DNA of 64,000 bases from Nostoc sp. 106C (GCF_002154725.1 NZ_MTAW01000238.1:18150-82149); one strand, 5' to 3'; positions 15,502 to 25,658 are shown, numbered from the stretch's first letter. Made by a program: numbers and translations. Notes: generated by a model not told the origin, from the sequence alone.

Positions 15502-16863
15502 TTAAACACGAGTGGCACGATTGAGATTACCACTTTCGACATCACGGACTTTCTTACTGCGCCACAACAAACGAATTGGGGAGCCTTTAAATCCTAATTG
15601 TTGCCGAAATTGCCGTTCAACATAGCGGCGGTAGTTTTCATTAAAGCGTTTGGCATCGTTGACAAACAGAGCGATCGTTGGCGGTTGGGTACTGACTTGT
15701 GTACCATAATAAATTTTACCTTGACGCCCGCCACGTGATGTTGGTGGGGAATGCCAACTCACCGCATCTTCTAGAACTTCGTTAATTACTGCTGTGCTGA
15801 CACGACGTTTGTGTGACTCAGCAGCTTGATTTACCAATTCTAAAATTTTCTCTACCCGCTGTCCTGTTAAAGCACTAACAAAAATAGTGTCTGCCCATTC
15901 GGTAAAATGCAGCCGTGCTTGCATATTTTTTTCGTAGTCGTAGATTGTGTAAGAGTCTTTTTCGACTGCATCCCACTTATTGACTACAACTATACAAGCG
16001 CGACCTTCCTCAAGAATCCGCCCTGCTAATTTTTGGTCTTGTTCGGTGACTCCATCTAAGGCGTCTATTACCATTAACACTACATCGGCGCGGCGAATAG
16101 CTTTAAAAGCACGGTTAATACTAAAGAATTCTGTGCCGTAATCTATGCTTTTCTTTTTACGAATGCCAGCGGTATCAATCAAGCGATAGGTTTGTCCATC
16201 TCGTTCGACCACTGTATCAATCGCATCGCGTGTTGTGCCTGAGATCGGACTAACGATCGCCCTTTCTTCCCCAACAAAAGCATTTAATAAACTAGACTTA
16301 CCAACATTGGGGCGTCCGATTATTGCTACTTTAATTTCGTTAGTTTCCGGTACTTCAGTTACATGGGGAATGTGCTTAATTAACTCATCAAGTAGTTCTC
16401 CCGTACCGCCGCCATGAATCGCAGAAATAGGGTAAGGTTCACCCAATCCTAATTGCCAAAATTCCGCCGCTTGGATCAAGCCTTGGTCGGGGGATTCACA
16501 TTTATTTACAGCCAACAGGACAGGTACAGGTTGTTGACGTAACCACTCCGCAATTTCTTCATCAGCATGTGTAGGACCAGTTTGACCATCCACAACAAAA
16601 ATAGCAGCACTAGCTTCAGTAAGTGCTGTCATCGCCTGTTGACGAATCAGAGGTAAAAATTCGGTGTCATCATTAAAGACTAAGCCACCTGTATCCACAA
16701 CCAAAAACTCACGATCGCTCCAGTAAGATGGCAGATAAGTGCGATCGCGTGTCACTCCCGGTTCATCGTGCACAATCGCCGTTTGTGCCCCGGCGAGACG
16801 ATTAACCAGGGTGGATTTGCCCACATTTGGGCGTCCGATAATAGCAACAATTGGCAGTCCCAT
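15502..16863 (-). CDS. der: Ribosome-assembly GTPase Der (EngA)
   Basis: A 453-residue double GTPase needed for 50S ribosome maturation. It has two G domains, each with the P-loop GRPNVGKS (residues 8-15 and about 183-190), DTGG or DTAG switch motifs, and NKCE or NKWD guanine-specificity motifs. The C-terminal KH-like domain (about 350-440) follows. Length and order are canonical. The terminal residues [10 protein letters not shown] are basic. It is separated by 162 bp from ecfT. Confidence 0.96.
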   Translation of the reverse strand: MGLPIVAIIGRPNVGKSTLVNRLAGAQTAIVHDEPGVTRDRTYLPSYWSDREFLVVDTGGLVFNDDTEFLPLIRQQAMTALTEASAAIFVVDGQTGPTHADEEIAEWLRQQPVPVLLAVNKCESPDQGLIQAAEFWQLGLGEPYPISAIHGGGTGELLDELIKHIPHVTEVPETNEIKVAIIGRPNVGKSSLLNAFVGEERAIVSPISGTTRDAIDTVVERDGQTYRLIDTAGIRKKKSIDYGTEFFSINRAFKAIRRADVVLMVIDALDGVTEQDQKLAGRILEEGRACIVVVNKWDAVEKDSYTIYDYEKNMQARLHFTEWADTIFVSALTGQRVEKILELVNQAAESHKRRVSTAVINEVLEDAVSWHSPPTSRGGRQGKIYYGTQVSTQPPTIALFVNDAKRFNENYRRYVERQFRQQLGFKGSPIRLLWRSKKVRDVESGNLNRATRV

Positions 16864-17197
16864 AAACTCAGGGTAACGTAGAGACGTAATATATCATGAT
16901 CATGTCTCTACATTTTAGCTACTTTAAGTCTTTCTTTAATTTATATACCGCCAAGATAACTGTCAGCCAAATTTGAACATACTAAGACCAAAAATCTGGC
17001 AGTCGTGTCGATGGAGATTTTGCCTTGATGCTGACGATGGGGCTGTCTATTGATAATTTGTACCTTATTATACGTCCGGTTGATTGAACCGAATTGAATT
17101 GAGATCAATTATTTGCAATTGCCCTTACCACATTTAGCATCAAAATTTAATGATATGGTTGTATGAGTTTTGTGCACAGAGCGATCGCATAATTCAT
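16864..17197. other. der upstream spacer, no gene seen
   Basis: About 330 bp between the divergent end of the DUF4870 gene's terminator and der. It is AT-rich with a HIP1 site near 17180. No ORF or RNA signature was recognised. Confidence 0.5.
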
Positions 17198-17228
17198 AAA
17201 AAAAGGGATGATACTCTCAATCCCTTTT
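17198..17228 (-). terminator. Terminator of the DUF4870 gene
   Basis: On the minus strand AAAAGGGAT and ATCCCTTTT form a 9-bp stem that runs into TTTTTTT, 32 bp after the stop codon at 17261. Confidence 0.85.
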
Positions 17229-17260
17229 GCAAACATAAATTATATCTCTAGTCAATGTGA

Positions 17261-17635
17261 TTAAAAAACTCTAAAAATAAATGGATAACGGAATGGTTCA
17301 TCTGGGTTAGTAAGACAGTGAAACAGCGCCCAAATTGTCAACCCCCAATGCAGGGCAAAGCCCAAAGCAACAACAGGGAAAAACAAAATTCCACCAAGAC
17401 CAAAGGTCAGCCAAGATAAAATCGCAATTGGTACTCCAATTACAGTTGCCCAGAACCAAACATTGAAGTGAAAATTAATCGATTCTTTGGCATTGCTTTT
17501 CACAACTGGGTCATCAGAAATTAAGTTAATTACAATTGGAACCCCAATCGATAACAATGTTGTACTAAAGAAAATCGCCCCATGAGATAGAGAGGATAGC
17601 AATTTACGCTTATCAGAATCGTATGTAACTTGCAT
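17261..17635 (-). CDS. DUF4870 (Tic20-like) membrane protein
   Basis: A 124-residue integral membrane protein with about four hydrophobic segments. It has the DUF4870 layout: LSHGAIFFSTTLLSIGVPIV, then KESINFHFNVWFW (the conserved N-F-x-x-x-x-W region), then GLTIWALF. Function is not established; the fold is distantly related to Tic20. GGAGG precedes the ATG by about 10 bases. Upstream lies an NtcA-type promoter pattern (17669-17708), which would link it to nitrogen limitation. A strong terminator follows. Confidence 0.85.
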   Translation of the reverse strand: MQVTYDSDKRKLLSSLSHGAIFFSTTLLSIGVPIVINLISDDPVVKSNAKESINFHFNVWFWATVIGVPIAILSWLTFGLGGILFFPVVALGFALHWGLTIWALFHCLTNPDEPFRYPFIFRVF

Positions 17636-17668
17636 CCTGCTGGTTCCTCCACTTGCTTTATAGCTTTA

Positions 17669-17708
17669 ATTGTAACGGTTGCTTAATAGATATAGTATTG
17701 GAGTTTAC
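17669..17708 (-). promoter_or_regulatory. Candidate NtcA-activated promoter
   Basis: On the minus strand GTA-N8-TAC (17708-17695) is followed after 20 bases by TACAAT (17674-17669), the TAN3T -10 box, about 35 bases before the DUF4870 start. The spacing is slightly shorter than the usual 22. About 16 GTAN8TAC matches are expected by chance in 64 kb, so the -10 position is what makes this one notable. Confidence 0.5.
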
Positions 17709-17770
17709 CGTACTCAAGGTATTGTACCGCTTACCCTTAAGATAAGTTGACTTTGACTCGTACGCATCAA

Positions 17771-17974
17771 CTATAGATTATGAGGTTTACCGTACCCCAT
17801 ACTAAAGTAAAGTTGAAAGCGATCGCTTCGTGGTCGATTATGTACTGAGTAGCAAGTTTTATGTTCGTGCAGCTTTCCTTCCAAAGGAGAACTCATTTGC
17901 CAAAGTCGTTCTTCTAGGGTAGTTGGGGCATTTGATGGGAAAGAAGTTTCTTTTCCCCATACTGTATGATGCAC
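17771..17974 (-). CDS. Possible small protein of 67 residues
   Basis: It starts at a GTG with AAAGG about 9 bases upstream. The sequence (MHHTVWGKETSFPSNAPTTL and on) has no membrane segment or known motif. It sits alone in a gap of nearly 480 bp, with HIP1 near 17820. I do not recognise it; it may be a lineage-specific small gene or an open frame by chance. Confidence 0.3.
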   Translation of the reverse strand: MHHTVWGKETSFPSNAPTTLEERLWQMSSPLEGKLHEHKTCYSVHNRPRSDRFQLYFSMGYGKPHNL

Positions 17975-18113
17975 AGTAGCTTGCCTTTAAATTATGAAGT
18001 TTGAGTTAATATCTTGTAGAGTAGGAATCTTGCTTGTGATACAACTAACATAAATGTATCCAGTAGGGTAGGCAACGCTAAACCTACGAATTATTTTAGA
18101 AAGGTGGTAGAAA

Positions 18114-18374
18114 ATGGGTCGTATAAATCCCTACACGCTACAGATGCAGATTACTCGTATGTTTGAGCAAGGGCAATCATTCTTCGCCACAACCAAAGTG
18201 CAGGATTGGTTGAAAGAACGCAATCACGAGCCACTGGACTATAACATTATTTTCCATAAAAAACCTGCTCCTCCTGGCTCTAAAGAAGTCATGGTAGTAG
18301 AAATTGAATTACGTCGTAAAGATGGACAGCCTGTAGACCCCTGGTTACTAGAACAAGTGAATCTTCATGCCTAA
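18114..18374 (+). CDS. Conserved cyanobacterial small protein
   Basis: An 86-residue soluble protein with a good ribosome site (AAAGGTGG, 8 bases before ATG) and its own terminator. Residues such as GRINPYTLQMQITRMFEQG, VQDWLKERNH and VMVVEIELRRKDG suggest a compact alpha/beta domain. I recognise the type as a conserved hypothetical of cyanobacteria but know no function. Short monocistronic unit. Confidence 0.75.
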   Translation: MGRINPYTLQMQITRMFEQGQSFFATTKVQDWLKERNHEPLDYNIIFHKKPAPPGSKEVMVVEIELRRKDGQPVDPWLLEQVNLHA

Positions 18375-18453
18375 TTTTGTGATAAATTAGGTATCTTGCT
18401 CATGTCAAATCTTCAACTAAACTTCTCATTATCTTAATAATTTATCTTAAAAT

Positions 18454-18494
18454 AGAGCGTTCCCAATTATGGAATGCTCTTTGTTGTTTTTTAA
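18454..18494 (+). terminator. Terminator of the 86-residue protein gene
   Basis: AGAGCGTTCC (18454-18463) pairs with GGAATGCTCT (18471-18480) with one wobble, followed by TTGTTGTTTTTT. Confidence 0.75.
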
Positions 18495-18636
18495 GCTATA
18501 AATATTACGTTTTCCAGTGCTCACAATGAAATTTAATCAGCCTTGGGTTTTTGCATTTTGGCTTTACTTCGGACGAAATTTTGATATCGATCTCTGTATC
18601 AGCCGATCTTAAAATTATCCCAACTGAGCTAAGTAG

Positions 18637-18834
18637 CTAGACATGATTAAATATAAAACGCTTTACAGAGTAATTACTTTTGTGTGCACTATTTTGAATA
18701 GCATGAATCACAGCAAGCGCAAGTTCATACTCATCATCAAAAATTTGTGAAAAAAGCTCGTCTCGTTTGAGGTGCGCCCTATTCTTAGATATCTGCATTC
18801 CAATATCAGGGTTTCCATTGATTCGCCTCCACAT
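18637..18834 (-). CDS. Doubtful 65-residue ORF
   Basis: MWRRINGNPDIGMQISKNRA and FDDEYELALAVIHAIQNSA look like ordinary soluble protein sequence, but there is no ribosome site or family that I recognise. It may be a small real gene or a chance frame. Confidence 0.3.
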   Translation of the reverse strand: MWRRINGNPDIGMQISKNRAHLKRDELFSQIFDDEYELALAVIHAIQNSAHKSNYSVKRFIFNHV

Positions 18835-18917
18835 TATTAGTAGAGACTCCTGGAGTTTGAAAGCCTTGAAATAAATAGCTTATTTATAAAGACTGTTTCT
18901 GCTCATCTGCTCCAAAA

Positions 18918-19316
18918 TTACCGTTTTTTACTTGCGTAAAATTCAACAGAAACTTCCTCTATTTCCGGTTCAATTACCGTTAGATGTTGCTCTAAAATTT
19001 CTAAATTGCGAATATTAGATTTATAGAAAGCATCAAACAAATCACCTATTAAAGGCACAGTACCAACGACTGCTTCTAAACCAACATTAAATATCATTTT
19101 GGTTAAGTCTTGGCGTGGTATACCGAAGCGAGTAGCTAAATATATGATGTAAGCTGAAAACGCTGTACTAATTAAATCACCAGCACCTGGAACTAGGCCA
19201 ATAATTGGGTCTATTCCAATACGAAAACCGATGCCAGGAATGCGTATAGATGTATCCATAAGGCGGCTGAGTTTGCGGATGCGGTTAAGCGTAGCAAGGC
19301 GTTTGGCAGCGTCCAT
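18918..19316 (-). CDS. DUF4112 domain protein
   Basis: A 132-residue protein with the DUF4112 signature: LMDTSIRIPGIGFRIGIDPIIGL then PGAGDLISTAFSAYII, and later TVPLIGDLFDAFYKSN. Two hydrophobic stretches suggest membrane association. Function is unknown across the family. It lies between a doubtful small ORF and pgk, on the same strand as pgk with about 200 bp between them. Confidence 0.88.
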   Translation of the reverse strand: MDAAKRLATLNRIRKLSRLMDTSIRIPGIGFRIGIDPIIGLVPGAGDLISTAFSAYIIYLATRFGIPRQDLTKMIFNVGLEAVVGTVPLIGDLFDAFYKSNIRNLEILEQHLTVIEPEIEEVSVEFYASKKR

Positions 19317-19518
19317 AATTTACGATATTTATACTACATTTAGATTGCACCAGTTTGAATTGCTTGTCTTGTACCGTTAGAAAGAACAAAATTAGAAAAT
19401 TTACGGCAGAGGTAATACTAATTTGGATTTTAGATTTAAAGTTTATTCTTAATAAGAGAGTAAGGGCACGATCGCACCCTTACAAAATTTGTCAAAAATT
19501 AGCTGACACGCTAATTAT

Positions 19519-20721
19519 TTAAGCATCATCTAAAGCAGCAATACCAGGTAATACCTTACCTTCGAGTAACTCCAAGCTAGCGCCGCCGCCGGTGGAGATG
19601 TGGCTCATTTGATCGGCTAAACCGACTTTTTCCACAGCCGCTACAGAGTCGCCACCGCCAATGATGGTGGTAGCGCCAGTTTTGCCAATTTCAGCGAGGG
19701 TATGAGCGATCGCTTCTGTACCTACTGCAAATTTATCAAACTCGAACACACCCATTGGCCCGTTCCAAATTACTGATTTGCAATCTGCAAGAGCTTCTTG
19801 GAATACTTTTACTGAGTCTGGGCCAATATCCAAACCCATGCCATCATCGGGAATGTTGTCAATGCTGACAGTTGTAGCATTGGCATCAGGGGCAAACTTA
19901 TCTGCCACTACCACATCTGTGGGGAACAGTAAGGTTACACCGCGTTCTTTAGCCTTGGCTTCTAAAGATTTCGCTAGTTCTAGCTTGTCTTCTTCAACTA
20001 GAGACTTACCAACATTCAAACCACGGGCTTTGTAGAAGGTGAAAATCATCCCACCGCCGATGATTAGCTTGTCGCACTTCTCTAGCAGTGTTTCAATTAC
20101 ACCAATCTTGCTAGAAACTTTGGAACCGCCAATAATTGCTGCCAAAGGACGTTGGGGATTTTCAATTGCGTTTTGCAGATACTGCAATTCCTTCTCAACC
20201 AAATATCCAGCCACAGAAGGACTGAGGAATTTAGTTACACCTTCAGTAGAAGCATGGGCGCGGTGTGCAGTACCAAAAGCATCATTTACATAAAAATCAG
20301 CATTGGCTGCCAATTTTTTGGCAAATTCTGGGTCATTTTTCTCTTCTTCTTTATAGAAGCGGACATTTTCGAGCAAAAGCACTTGGCCGTTTTGTAAAGC
20401 CCCAACTTTGGCAGTAACTTCATCACCGATAGAGTCATCAGTTTTAATGACTTCTTGCCCCAGTAATTCTGACAGCCTCTTAGCAACCGGAGTCAAACGC
20501 AATTTGTCATCCACGCCCTTGGGACGACCAAAATGGCTTGCTAGAATTACCTTAGCTCCCTTCTGCGTTAAATCTTGGATAGTTGGCAAAGCTGCACGAA
20601 TACGGGTATCGTCTGTGATGTTGCCTTGGTCATCTACAGGCACATTAAAATCCACCCGCACTAAGGCACGTTTACCAGATACATCTGTTGCAGATAAATT
20701 TGCTAAAGTTTTTTTGGACAC
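19519..20721 (-). CDS. pgk: Phosphoglycerate kinase
   Basis: A 400-residue cytosolic enzyme interconverting 1,3-bisphosphoglycerate + ADP and 3-phosphoglycerate + ATP, used in both glycolysis and the Calvin cycle. Signatures are RVDFNVP, the substrate-binding LASHFGRP, the [15 protein letters not shown] loop, [20 protein letters not shown] and the C-terminal [11 protein letters not shown]. The start is GTG with AGGAGGG 7 bases upstream. It is divergent from a universal stress protein gene, so the 90-bp spacer holds both promoters. Confidence 0.97.
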   Translation of the reverse strand: MSKKTLANLSATDVSGKRALVRVDFNVPVDDQGNITDDTRIRAALPTIQDLTQKGAKVILASHFGRPKGVDDKLRLTPVAKRLSELLGQEVIKTDDSIGDEVTAKVGALQNGQVLLLENVRFYKEEEKNDPEFAKKLAANADFYVNDAFGTAHRAHASTEGVTKFLSPSVAGYLVEKELQYLQNAIENPQRPLAAIIGGSKVSSKIGVIETLLEKCDKLIIGGGMIFTFYKARGLNVGKSLVEEDKLELAKSLEAKAKERGVTLLFPTDVVVADKFAPDANATTVSIDNIPDDGMGLDIGPDSVKVFQEALADCKSVIWNGPMGVFEFDKFAVGTEAIAHTLAEIGKTGATTIIGGGDSVAAVEKVGLADQMSHISTGGGASLELLEGKVLPGIAALDDA

Positions 20722-20811
20722 AGCCAGACCCTCCTGATCGCCTTTTTGTTATTGTTTTGAAAGTAGAACCATCCAGATTTTACCGGAGTCAGGGGTACGG
20801 AGGTGAGAGAG

Positions 20812-21219
20812 ATGTTTAAGACAGTTCTATTTCCCATCGATCAAAGTCGGGAAGCGCGAGAAGCCGCTGACGTGGTTAGCAACGTTGTACAAAAGTATGG
20901 TAGTCGTTTGGTACTGCTATCCGTAGTTGAAGAACCGCCCGCAGACGCACCTGTTGCCGATCCAATGGTGTCACCAGAGGTAGTTGCTAAACTACTCGAA
21001 AGTGCCCAAACTTTATTTTCTCAACAAGGAATTAAAGCCGAAATCTTGGAAAGGCAAGGTAAGCCAGCTTTTACTATTTGTGATGTGGCTGATGAAATTG
21101 GGGCAGATTTAATCATTATGGGTTGTCGCGGTTTAGGCTTGACTGAAGAAGGCGCAACTGATAGCGTCACCACCCGCGTGATAAATCTTTCACCATGTCC
21201 GGTGTTGATTGTGCCTTAA
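20812..21219 (+). CDS. Universal stress protein (UspA family)
   Basis: 135 residues from the ATG at 20812, chosen over the GTG at 20803 because GGAGG lies 8 bases before it and MFKTVLFPID is the usual family start. The ATP-binding-type end motif is GCRGLG, followed by TTRVINLSPCPVLIVP. Such proteins are nucleotide-binding stress regulators; the specific role here is unknown. It is divergent from pgk and has its own terminator. Confidence 0.9.
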   Translation: MFKTVLFPIDQSREAREAADVVSNVVQKYGSRLVLLSVVEEPPADAPVADPMVSPEVVAKLLESAQTLFSQQGIKAEILERQGKPAFTICDVADEIGADLIIMGCRGLGLTEEGATDSVTTRVINLSPCPVLIVP

Positions 21220-21241
21220 GAAATTTATAACGCAAAGGCAG

Positions 21242-21271
21242 GAGACAGAAGGTTGATACTCTGTCTCTTTT
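21242..21271 (+). terminator. Terminator of the universal stress protein gene
   Basis: GAGACAGA and TCTGTCTC form an 8-bp perfect stem with a 10-base loop, followed by TTTTCC. Confidence 0.75.
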
Positions 21272-21403
21272 CCTTACTTAGTATTGTGAAAAATTAGACT
21301 CAGAAAAAGCGATCGCTAACTTTCGATTAAATTTGATAAAACTCATAATATTGCCTGAAAACTTATAAAGTTAATCTCGACTTGGCGTTAGCGGTGTAAT
21401 CCA

Positions 21404-24400
21404 ATGGAATCGCATAAGCAAAGACGCAGGCGTGGAATTATTCTCAGTCTCCCAGGATTTCAAAAGCTTCAGGAGGCTAGATATCAGGCAGAAATTCTAG
21501 AAAATGATGGCGCTAGATTTACTCTAGAAGAATTGAGTTACCGCACCCAATTAGCGCCCTTTACAGTTTCCAAAGTCTTGGCGCGAGCCGAAGGTGTTGA
21601 TAAGCAAACCCTAGAATGCTTCTTTAGAGCTTTTGGATTAGATTTAACACCAAGCGATTATCAGCGGGTAGGGAGAACTGAGGAGCAGAGGAGCAGAGGA
21701 GCAGAGGAAGCAGAGGAGGTTGGGGAAGAAATTACTTCCTCATCTGCGTACTCAGGACTCAAAACTCACAACTCAGCACTCAAAGTTGATTGGGGTGAGG
21801 CTGTTGATGTCTCAATTTTTTTTGGACGCGCCGATGAAATTAGCAAGTTAGAGTATTGGATTGTAAACGATCGCTGTCGCTTAGTAGCACTCCTAGGAAT
21901 GGGTGGAATTGGTAAGACTTCCCTAGGAGTAAAACTGGCACAGCAGATTCAAGAACAGTTTGAGTTTGTAGTGTGGCGGAGTCTACGCAACAGTCCACCT
22001 CTAGAAGAATTGCTAGTAAACTTGCTTCAGTTCTTTGCTTGCGGACAGCCAGTTAATTTATCTGAAAATGTGGGGGATTTATGCTCACGATTCATGACGC
22101 ATTTGCGATCGCATCGTTGCCTAGTAATCCTGGATAATGCAGAATCTATTTTCGCTAGTGGAGATCAATCGGGACGCTATCAATCTGGATATGAAAACTA
22201 CGGACAACTCTTCAAACAACTGGGAGAAACAGCTCATCAAAGTTGTATCTTGCTCACCAGTCGGGAAAAACCCCAGGAAGTAGCTGCTTTAGAAGGCGAT
22301 AATTTACCAGTTCGTTCATGGCAACTCACAGGTTTAAGTGCGATCGCTGCTTTAGAATTAGTCAGAACCAAAAGTTTCTTTTGTGGCTCAGATGCAGATT
22401 GGCAAAATCTAATTCAACACTATACAGGTAATCCTCTAGCGCTCAAGATTATTGCCACCACGATTCAAGAGTTATTTGATGGTAATATTGCAGAGTTTTT
22501 CGCTCACGGCTCTACAGTTTTTGGTAGTATTTACGACTTAATTAACCAGCAGTTTCACCGCCTTTCTGACCTCGAAAAAGAATTGATTTTCTGGCTAGCA
22601 ATCAATCGCGAACCAGTAAATTTGGCAGAGTTACGTGCTGATTTAGTTTTACCTGTAGCTTCGATGAAGTTGTTGGAGGCGTTAGAATCTCTCAACAGGC
22701 GCAGTCTGATTGAAAAAAAATCAGTTCCGCAAAACCCCGTTCGCTTCATCTTGCAACCTGTGGTGATGGAATATGTGACAGAGCAATTAATTCAGCAGGT
22801 ATGTGCAGAAATTCTGGGGGAATCGTCGCCAAACTCCCTGCTTTACAGCCATGCTTTAATTAAAGCCACATCCAAAGATTACATCCGGGTTGCGCAAACT
22901 AAACTAATTCTGCAACCTGTAATTGATCGCTTGCTGCAAAAGCTACGAACTAAACAAGCTATTGAAACTCGGCTGCAAGAGATTTTGCGATCGCTACAAC
23001 ACCAATCACTCAAGCAAAACACAGGGAGATTCCCGCCAGAACTCGAACCAACATATACAGGTGGTAATATCCTGAATTTACTCTGTCACCTAGAAACTGA
23101 CTTAACTGGATATGATTTCTCTCACCTAACGATTTGGCAGGCTTATCTTCAAGACACGCCGCTAAAAAAAGTTAACTTCGCTTACGCAGATTTATCAAAT
23201 TCTGTATTTGCCAAAACCCTTTCCACAATCATATCCACTACATTTAGTCCAGATGGCAAGACTTTAGCTACAGCACACTTTGACGGCTATTTTCGTCTGT
23301 GGGATGTTAACAGCGGTCAACAATTAATTACTTATCAGGGGCATATTGGTTTTATCTGGAGTGTAGCTTTCAGTCCAGATGGTAGAATCTTAGCAACTGC
23401 GGGAGAGGACGCCAATATCAAGCTTTGGGATGTTGTAACTGGCCAGTGTATTAGAACTATTCAAGGTCATGATCGCGGCGTACTTTGTATAAGATTTACT
23501 GGTGATGCTAAGACATTAGTTAGCAGCAGCGCCGACTTTAGCATTAAATTTTGGGAGCACAGCAGTGGGGAATGTACCAGAACATTACTAGGACATAGCA
23601 ACCGAGTTTGGTCTGTAGCGTTGAGTCCAAAAAGTGGCATTCTTGCTAGCGGTAGCGAGGATCAGACTATCAAGCTTTGGAATCTAGCTACTGGCTCGTG
23701 CATCAAAACCTTACATGGTCATACTGATTGGATCAAATCCCTACAGTTTAGTTCCTCAGGACTGCTTGCCAGTGGTAGCTTAGACAAAACAATTCGGCTT
23801 TGGGATGTTGAGCGCAGTGTTTGTATTGGAGTTCTAGAAGGACATTTGAATGGGATACTAGCGATCGCCTTTGTGGCTGACAGCAACATCCTGGCTAGCT
23901 GTAGCATAGATTGTACAATTCGGCTGTGGGATATTAGTACCCAACAATGCCTCAAGACTTTGCAAGGGCATAATAACTCTGTAAATGCGATCGCGGTTAA
24001 CCCTCAAGGAAACCAAATAGCTAGCGGTGCAGATGACTTTTGCTTGCGCTTGTGGGGTGTGGCGAGTGGGGAGTGCTTCCGAGTTATCAAGGGTAGAAAC
24101 AACTGGATTAAAGCGATCGCTTATCATCCCATTTTCCCTGACATGATTGCCACTGGCAGTGAAGACCGAACTGTGCGTTTATGGACAAGTGATGGTCAAT
24201 GTCGGATTCTGTATGGACACACAGATTTAATCTTCTCTGTTGACTTTACTCCTGATGGACGCACCATAGCCAGTGCCAGTGCTGACCGCACAATTAGGTT
24301 GTGGGATGTCGCAACTGGTCAGTGTACTAAAATCTTGCATGGGCATACAGGTATGGTAACAGGAGTCGCCTTTAGTCCTGATGGTCGTCTTTTAGCTAGT

Positions 24401-25072
24401 AGCTGCTACGATAACCAGATTAGACTGTGGGATGCTGCCACAGGGCAACTCCTCGATACTTTGCCAGTACATCTGGGAATGTCAATTGCCTTTAGTCCCG
24501 ATGGCAAAAAGCTAGCAGCAGGTAGTTTTGACCAAACAGTGAGAATTTGGGATTTAGAAACTCGGCAATGTTATCAAACTCTAACAGGTAATCATAATTG
24601 GGTTTGGAGTGTCGCCTTTAGTCCAGACAATCGAACTTTCGCCACAGGTAGCAGTTTTGAAGGCATAACGCGGCTGTGGGATATAGAAACAGGCGAATGT
24701 CTTCATGTTCTCCCAGGACATCAAGATTTACTCTGGGCGATCGCTTTTAGTCCCGATGGTAGGATGTTGGCTAGTTGCAGCAGTGACGGCACAATCAAAC
24801 TTTGGGATGTAAGCAGTGGCGCTTGTCTTGCTACTTTGGAAGATCATCATACCTGGGTAATGTGTCTTGCCTTTAATCCAGCAGGTAACACCCTGATTGC
24901 TGGAGACGCTGATGCGGCCATTAAATTCTGGGATTTCCAGACTAAACAGTGTGTCAACATCCTTAAGGCAGAACAAATTTATCACGAAATGAATATTTAC
25001 GGAATTACAGGTTTGACAGCACCCCAAAAGTCTAATTTGTTAAGTTTGGGAGCGGTGGAAGCAGGGAAATGA
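21404..25072 (+). CDS. NB-ARC ATPase with 14 WD40 repeats (STAND family)
   Basis: A 1222-residue signalling ATPase. Residues 1-90 are a helical, helix-turn-helix-like N-terminal domain of the kind found on cyanobacterial NB-ARC proteins. The P-loop is GMGGIGKT (165-172), Walker B is CLVILDNAESI, and GNPLALKI is the usual GxP motif. A short pentapeptide-like stretch (DFSHLTIWQAYLQDT) precedes 14 WD40 units (about 605-1195), enough for two seven-bladed propellers. STAND proteins switch on oligomerisation after ligand binding; here the effector part is unclear. Residues 90-128 are encoded by inserted repeats. Monocistronic. Confidence 0.9.
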   Translation: MESHKQRRRRGIILSLPGFQKLQEARYQAEILENDGARFTLEELSYRTQLAPFTVSKVLARAEGVDKQTLECFFRAFGLDLTPSDYQRVGRTEEQRSRGAEEAEEVGEEITSSSAYSGLKTHNSALKVDWGEAVDVSIFFGRADEISKLEYWIVNDRCRLVALLGMGGIGKTSLGVKLAQQIQEQFEFVVWRSLRNSPPLEELLVNLLQFFACGQPVNLSENVGDLCSRFMTHLRSHRCLVILDNAESIFASGDQSGRYQSGYENYGQLFKQLGETAHQSCILLTSREKPQEVAALEGDNLPVRSWQLTGLSAIAALELVRTKSFFCGSDADWQNLIQHYTGNPLALKIIATTIQELFDGNIAEFFAHGSTVFGSIYDLINQQFHRLSDLEKELIFWLAINREPVNLAELRADLVLPVASMKLLEALESLNRRSLIEKKSVPQNPVRFILQPVVMEYVTEQLIQQVCAEILGESSPNSLLYSHALIKATSKDYIRVAQTKLILQPVIDRLLQKLRTKQAIETRLQEILRSLQHQSLKQNTGRFPPELEPTYTGGNILNLLCHLETDLTGYDFSHLTIWQAYLQDTPLKKVNFAYADLSNSVFAKTLSTIISTTFSPDGKTLATAHFDGYFRLWDVNSGQQLITYQGHIGFIWSVAFSPDGRILATAGEDANIKLWDVVTGQCIRTIQGHDRGVLCIRFTGDAKTLVSSSADFSIKFWEHSSGECTRTLLGHSNRVWSVALSPKSGILASGSEDQTIKLWNLATGSCIKTLHGHTDWIKSLQFSSSGLLASGSLDKTIRLWDVERSVCIGVLEGHLNGILAIAFVADSNILASCSIDCTIRLWDISTQQCLKTLQGHNNSVNAIAVNPQGNQIASGADDFCLRLWGVASGECFRVIKGRNNWIKAIAYHPIFPDMIATGSEDRTVRLWTSDGQCRILYGHTDLIFSVDFTPDGRTIASASADRTIRLWDVATGQCTKILHGHTGMVTGVAFSPDGRLLASSCYDNQIRLWDAATGQLLDTLPVHLGMSIAFSPDGKKLAAGSFDQTVRIWDLETRQCYQTLTGNHNWVWSVAFSPDNRTFATGSSFEGITRLWDIETGECLHVLPGHQDLLWAIAFSPDGRMLASCSSDGTIKLWDVSSGACLATLEDHHTWVMCLAFNPAGNTLIAGDADAAIKFWDFQTKQCVNILKAEQIYHEMNIYGITGLTAPQKSNLLSLGAVEAGK
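21671..21787. repeat. Dispersed repeats forming an in-frame linker of the NB-ARC gene
   Basis: GAGCAGAGGA units repeat three times, then ACTCAGGACTCAAAACTCA-type units follow, both of the kind normally found between Nostocales genes. They encode EEQRSRGAEEAEEV and AYSGLKTHNSALK without breaking the frame. Confidence 0.75.
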
Positions 25073-25243
25073 CAAGACGCGGGGATGAAGGAGATGAGGA
25101 GGAGTGAATCACAAATAACAAATGACCAATGCCCAAACTAAGAACCGTTAAACTTCATTGCAAAATAAAAAGTTAAGCAAAACAACATGATAGGTTTTGG
25201 TCATGTGAAAAAACTGCACAAGACTAATTAAAGGAGAATACCA

Positions 25244-25450
25244 GTGGCAATGGAATCAAATCTCTTAACGGGCACAAGTGTAGTAAATGAAGATTTTAGC
25301 GAGTATGTTGCCCACCTACAGCTACACATGACTTTACAAGCTCGCAACCTGGTTCCACCCCTGAAGCCAAACTTGGAAGATAGTCGAGAGCAATTACTTC
25401 ATCAAACCCAAGCTCACTTTGAAAAACTTGCATCTCGTCAAGGGTTGTAA
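25244..25450 (+). CDS. Conserved small cyanobacterial protein
   Basis: 68 residues starting at GTG (25244), preceded at 6 bases by AAAGGAGA; the ATG at 25250 would leave too long a gap. It is soluble and helical: FSEYVAHLQLHMTLQARNLVPPL, then a charged tail. I do not know a function. It is followed by a long terminator hairpin and is monocistronic. Confidence 0.6.
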   Translation: MAMESNLLTGTSVVNEDFSEYVAHLQLHMTLQARNLVPPLKPNLEDSREQLLHQTQAHFEKLASRQGL

Positions 25451-25488
25451 ATTACACAATATTTTTATCTAAATTCACATAAAATAGA

Positions 25489-25541
25489 AGCAGATATGGT
25501 TGATTAATGCTAACGGTGTTATCATCAAATCTGCTTTTTTT
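25489..25541 (+). terminator. Terminator with a long two-part stem
   Basis: AGCAGAT (25489-25495) pairs with ATCTGCT (25529-25535); inner bases GTTGAT and ATCATC extend it. A run of seven T follows. Confidence 0.75.
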
Positions 25542-25658
25542 ATTTATTAGCGTATTTTAATTATCAAGATCACTCTTTTGGATCAATAGCAAGTGGCACA
25601 AAGCCGCTAATATTATTATTGCAGCACTTACTCAGCAAGAGCAGTTAATTAAGGCTTA

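Larger units (their letters stand above)
18375..18917. other. Spacer with a terminator and one doubtful ORF
   Basis: It contains the terminator at 18454-18494 and a 65-codon minus-strand ORF at 18637-18834. The remainder is AT-rich and shows nothing else that I recognise. Confidence 0.5.
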
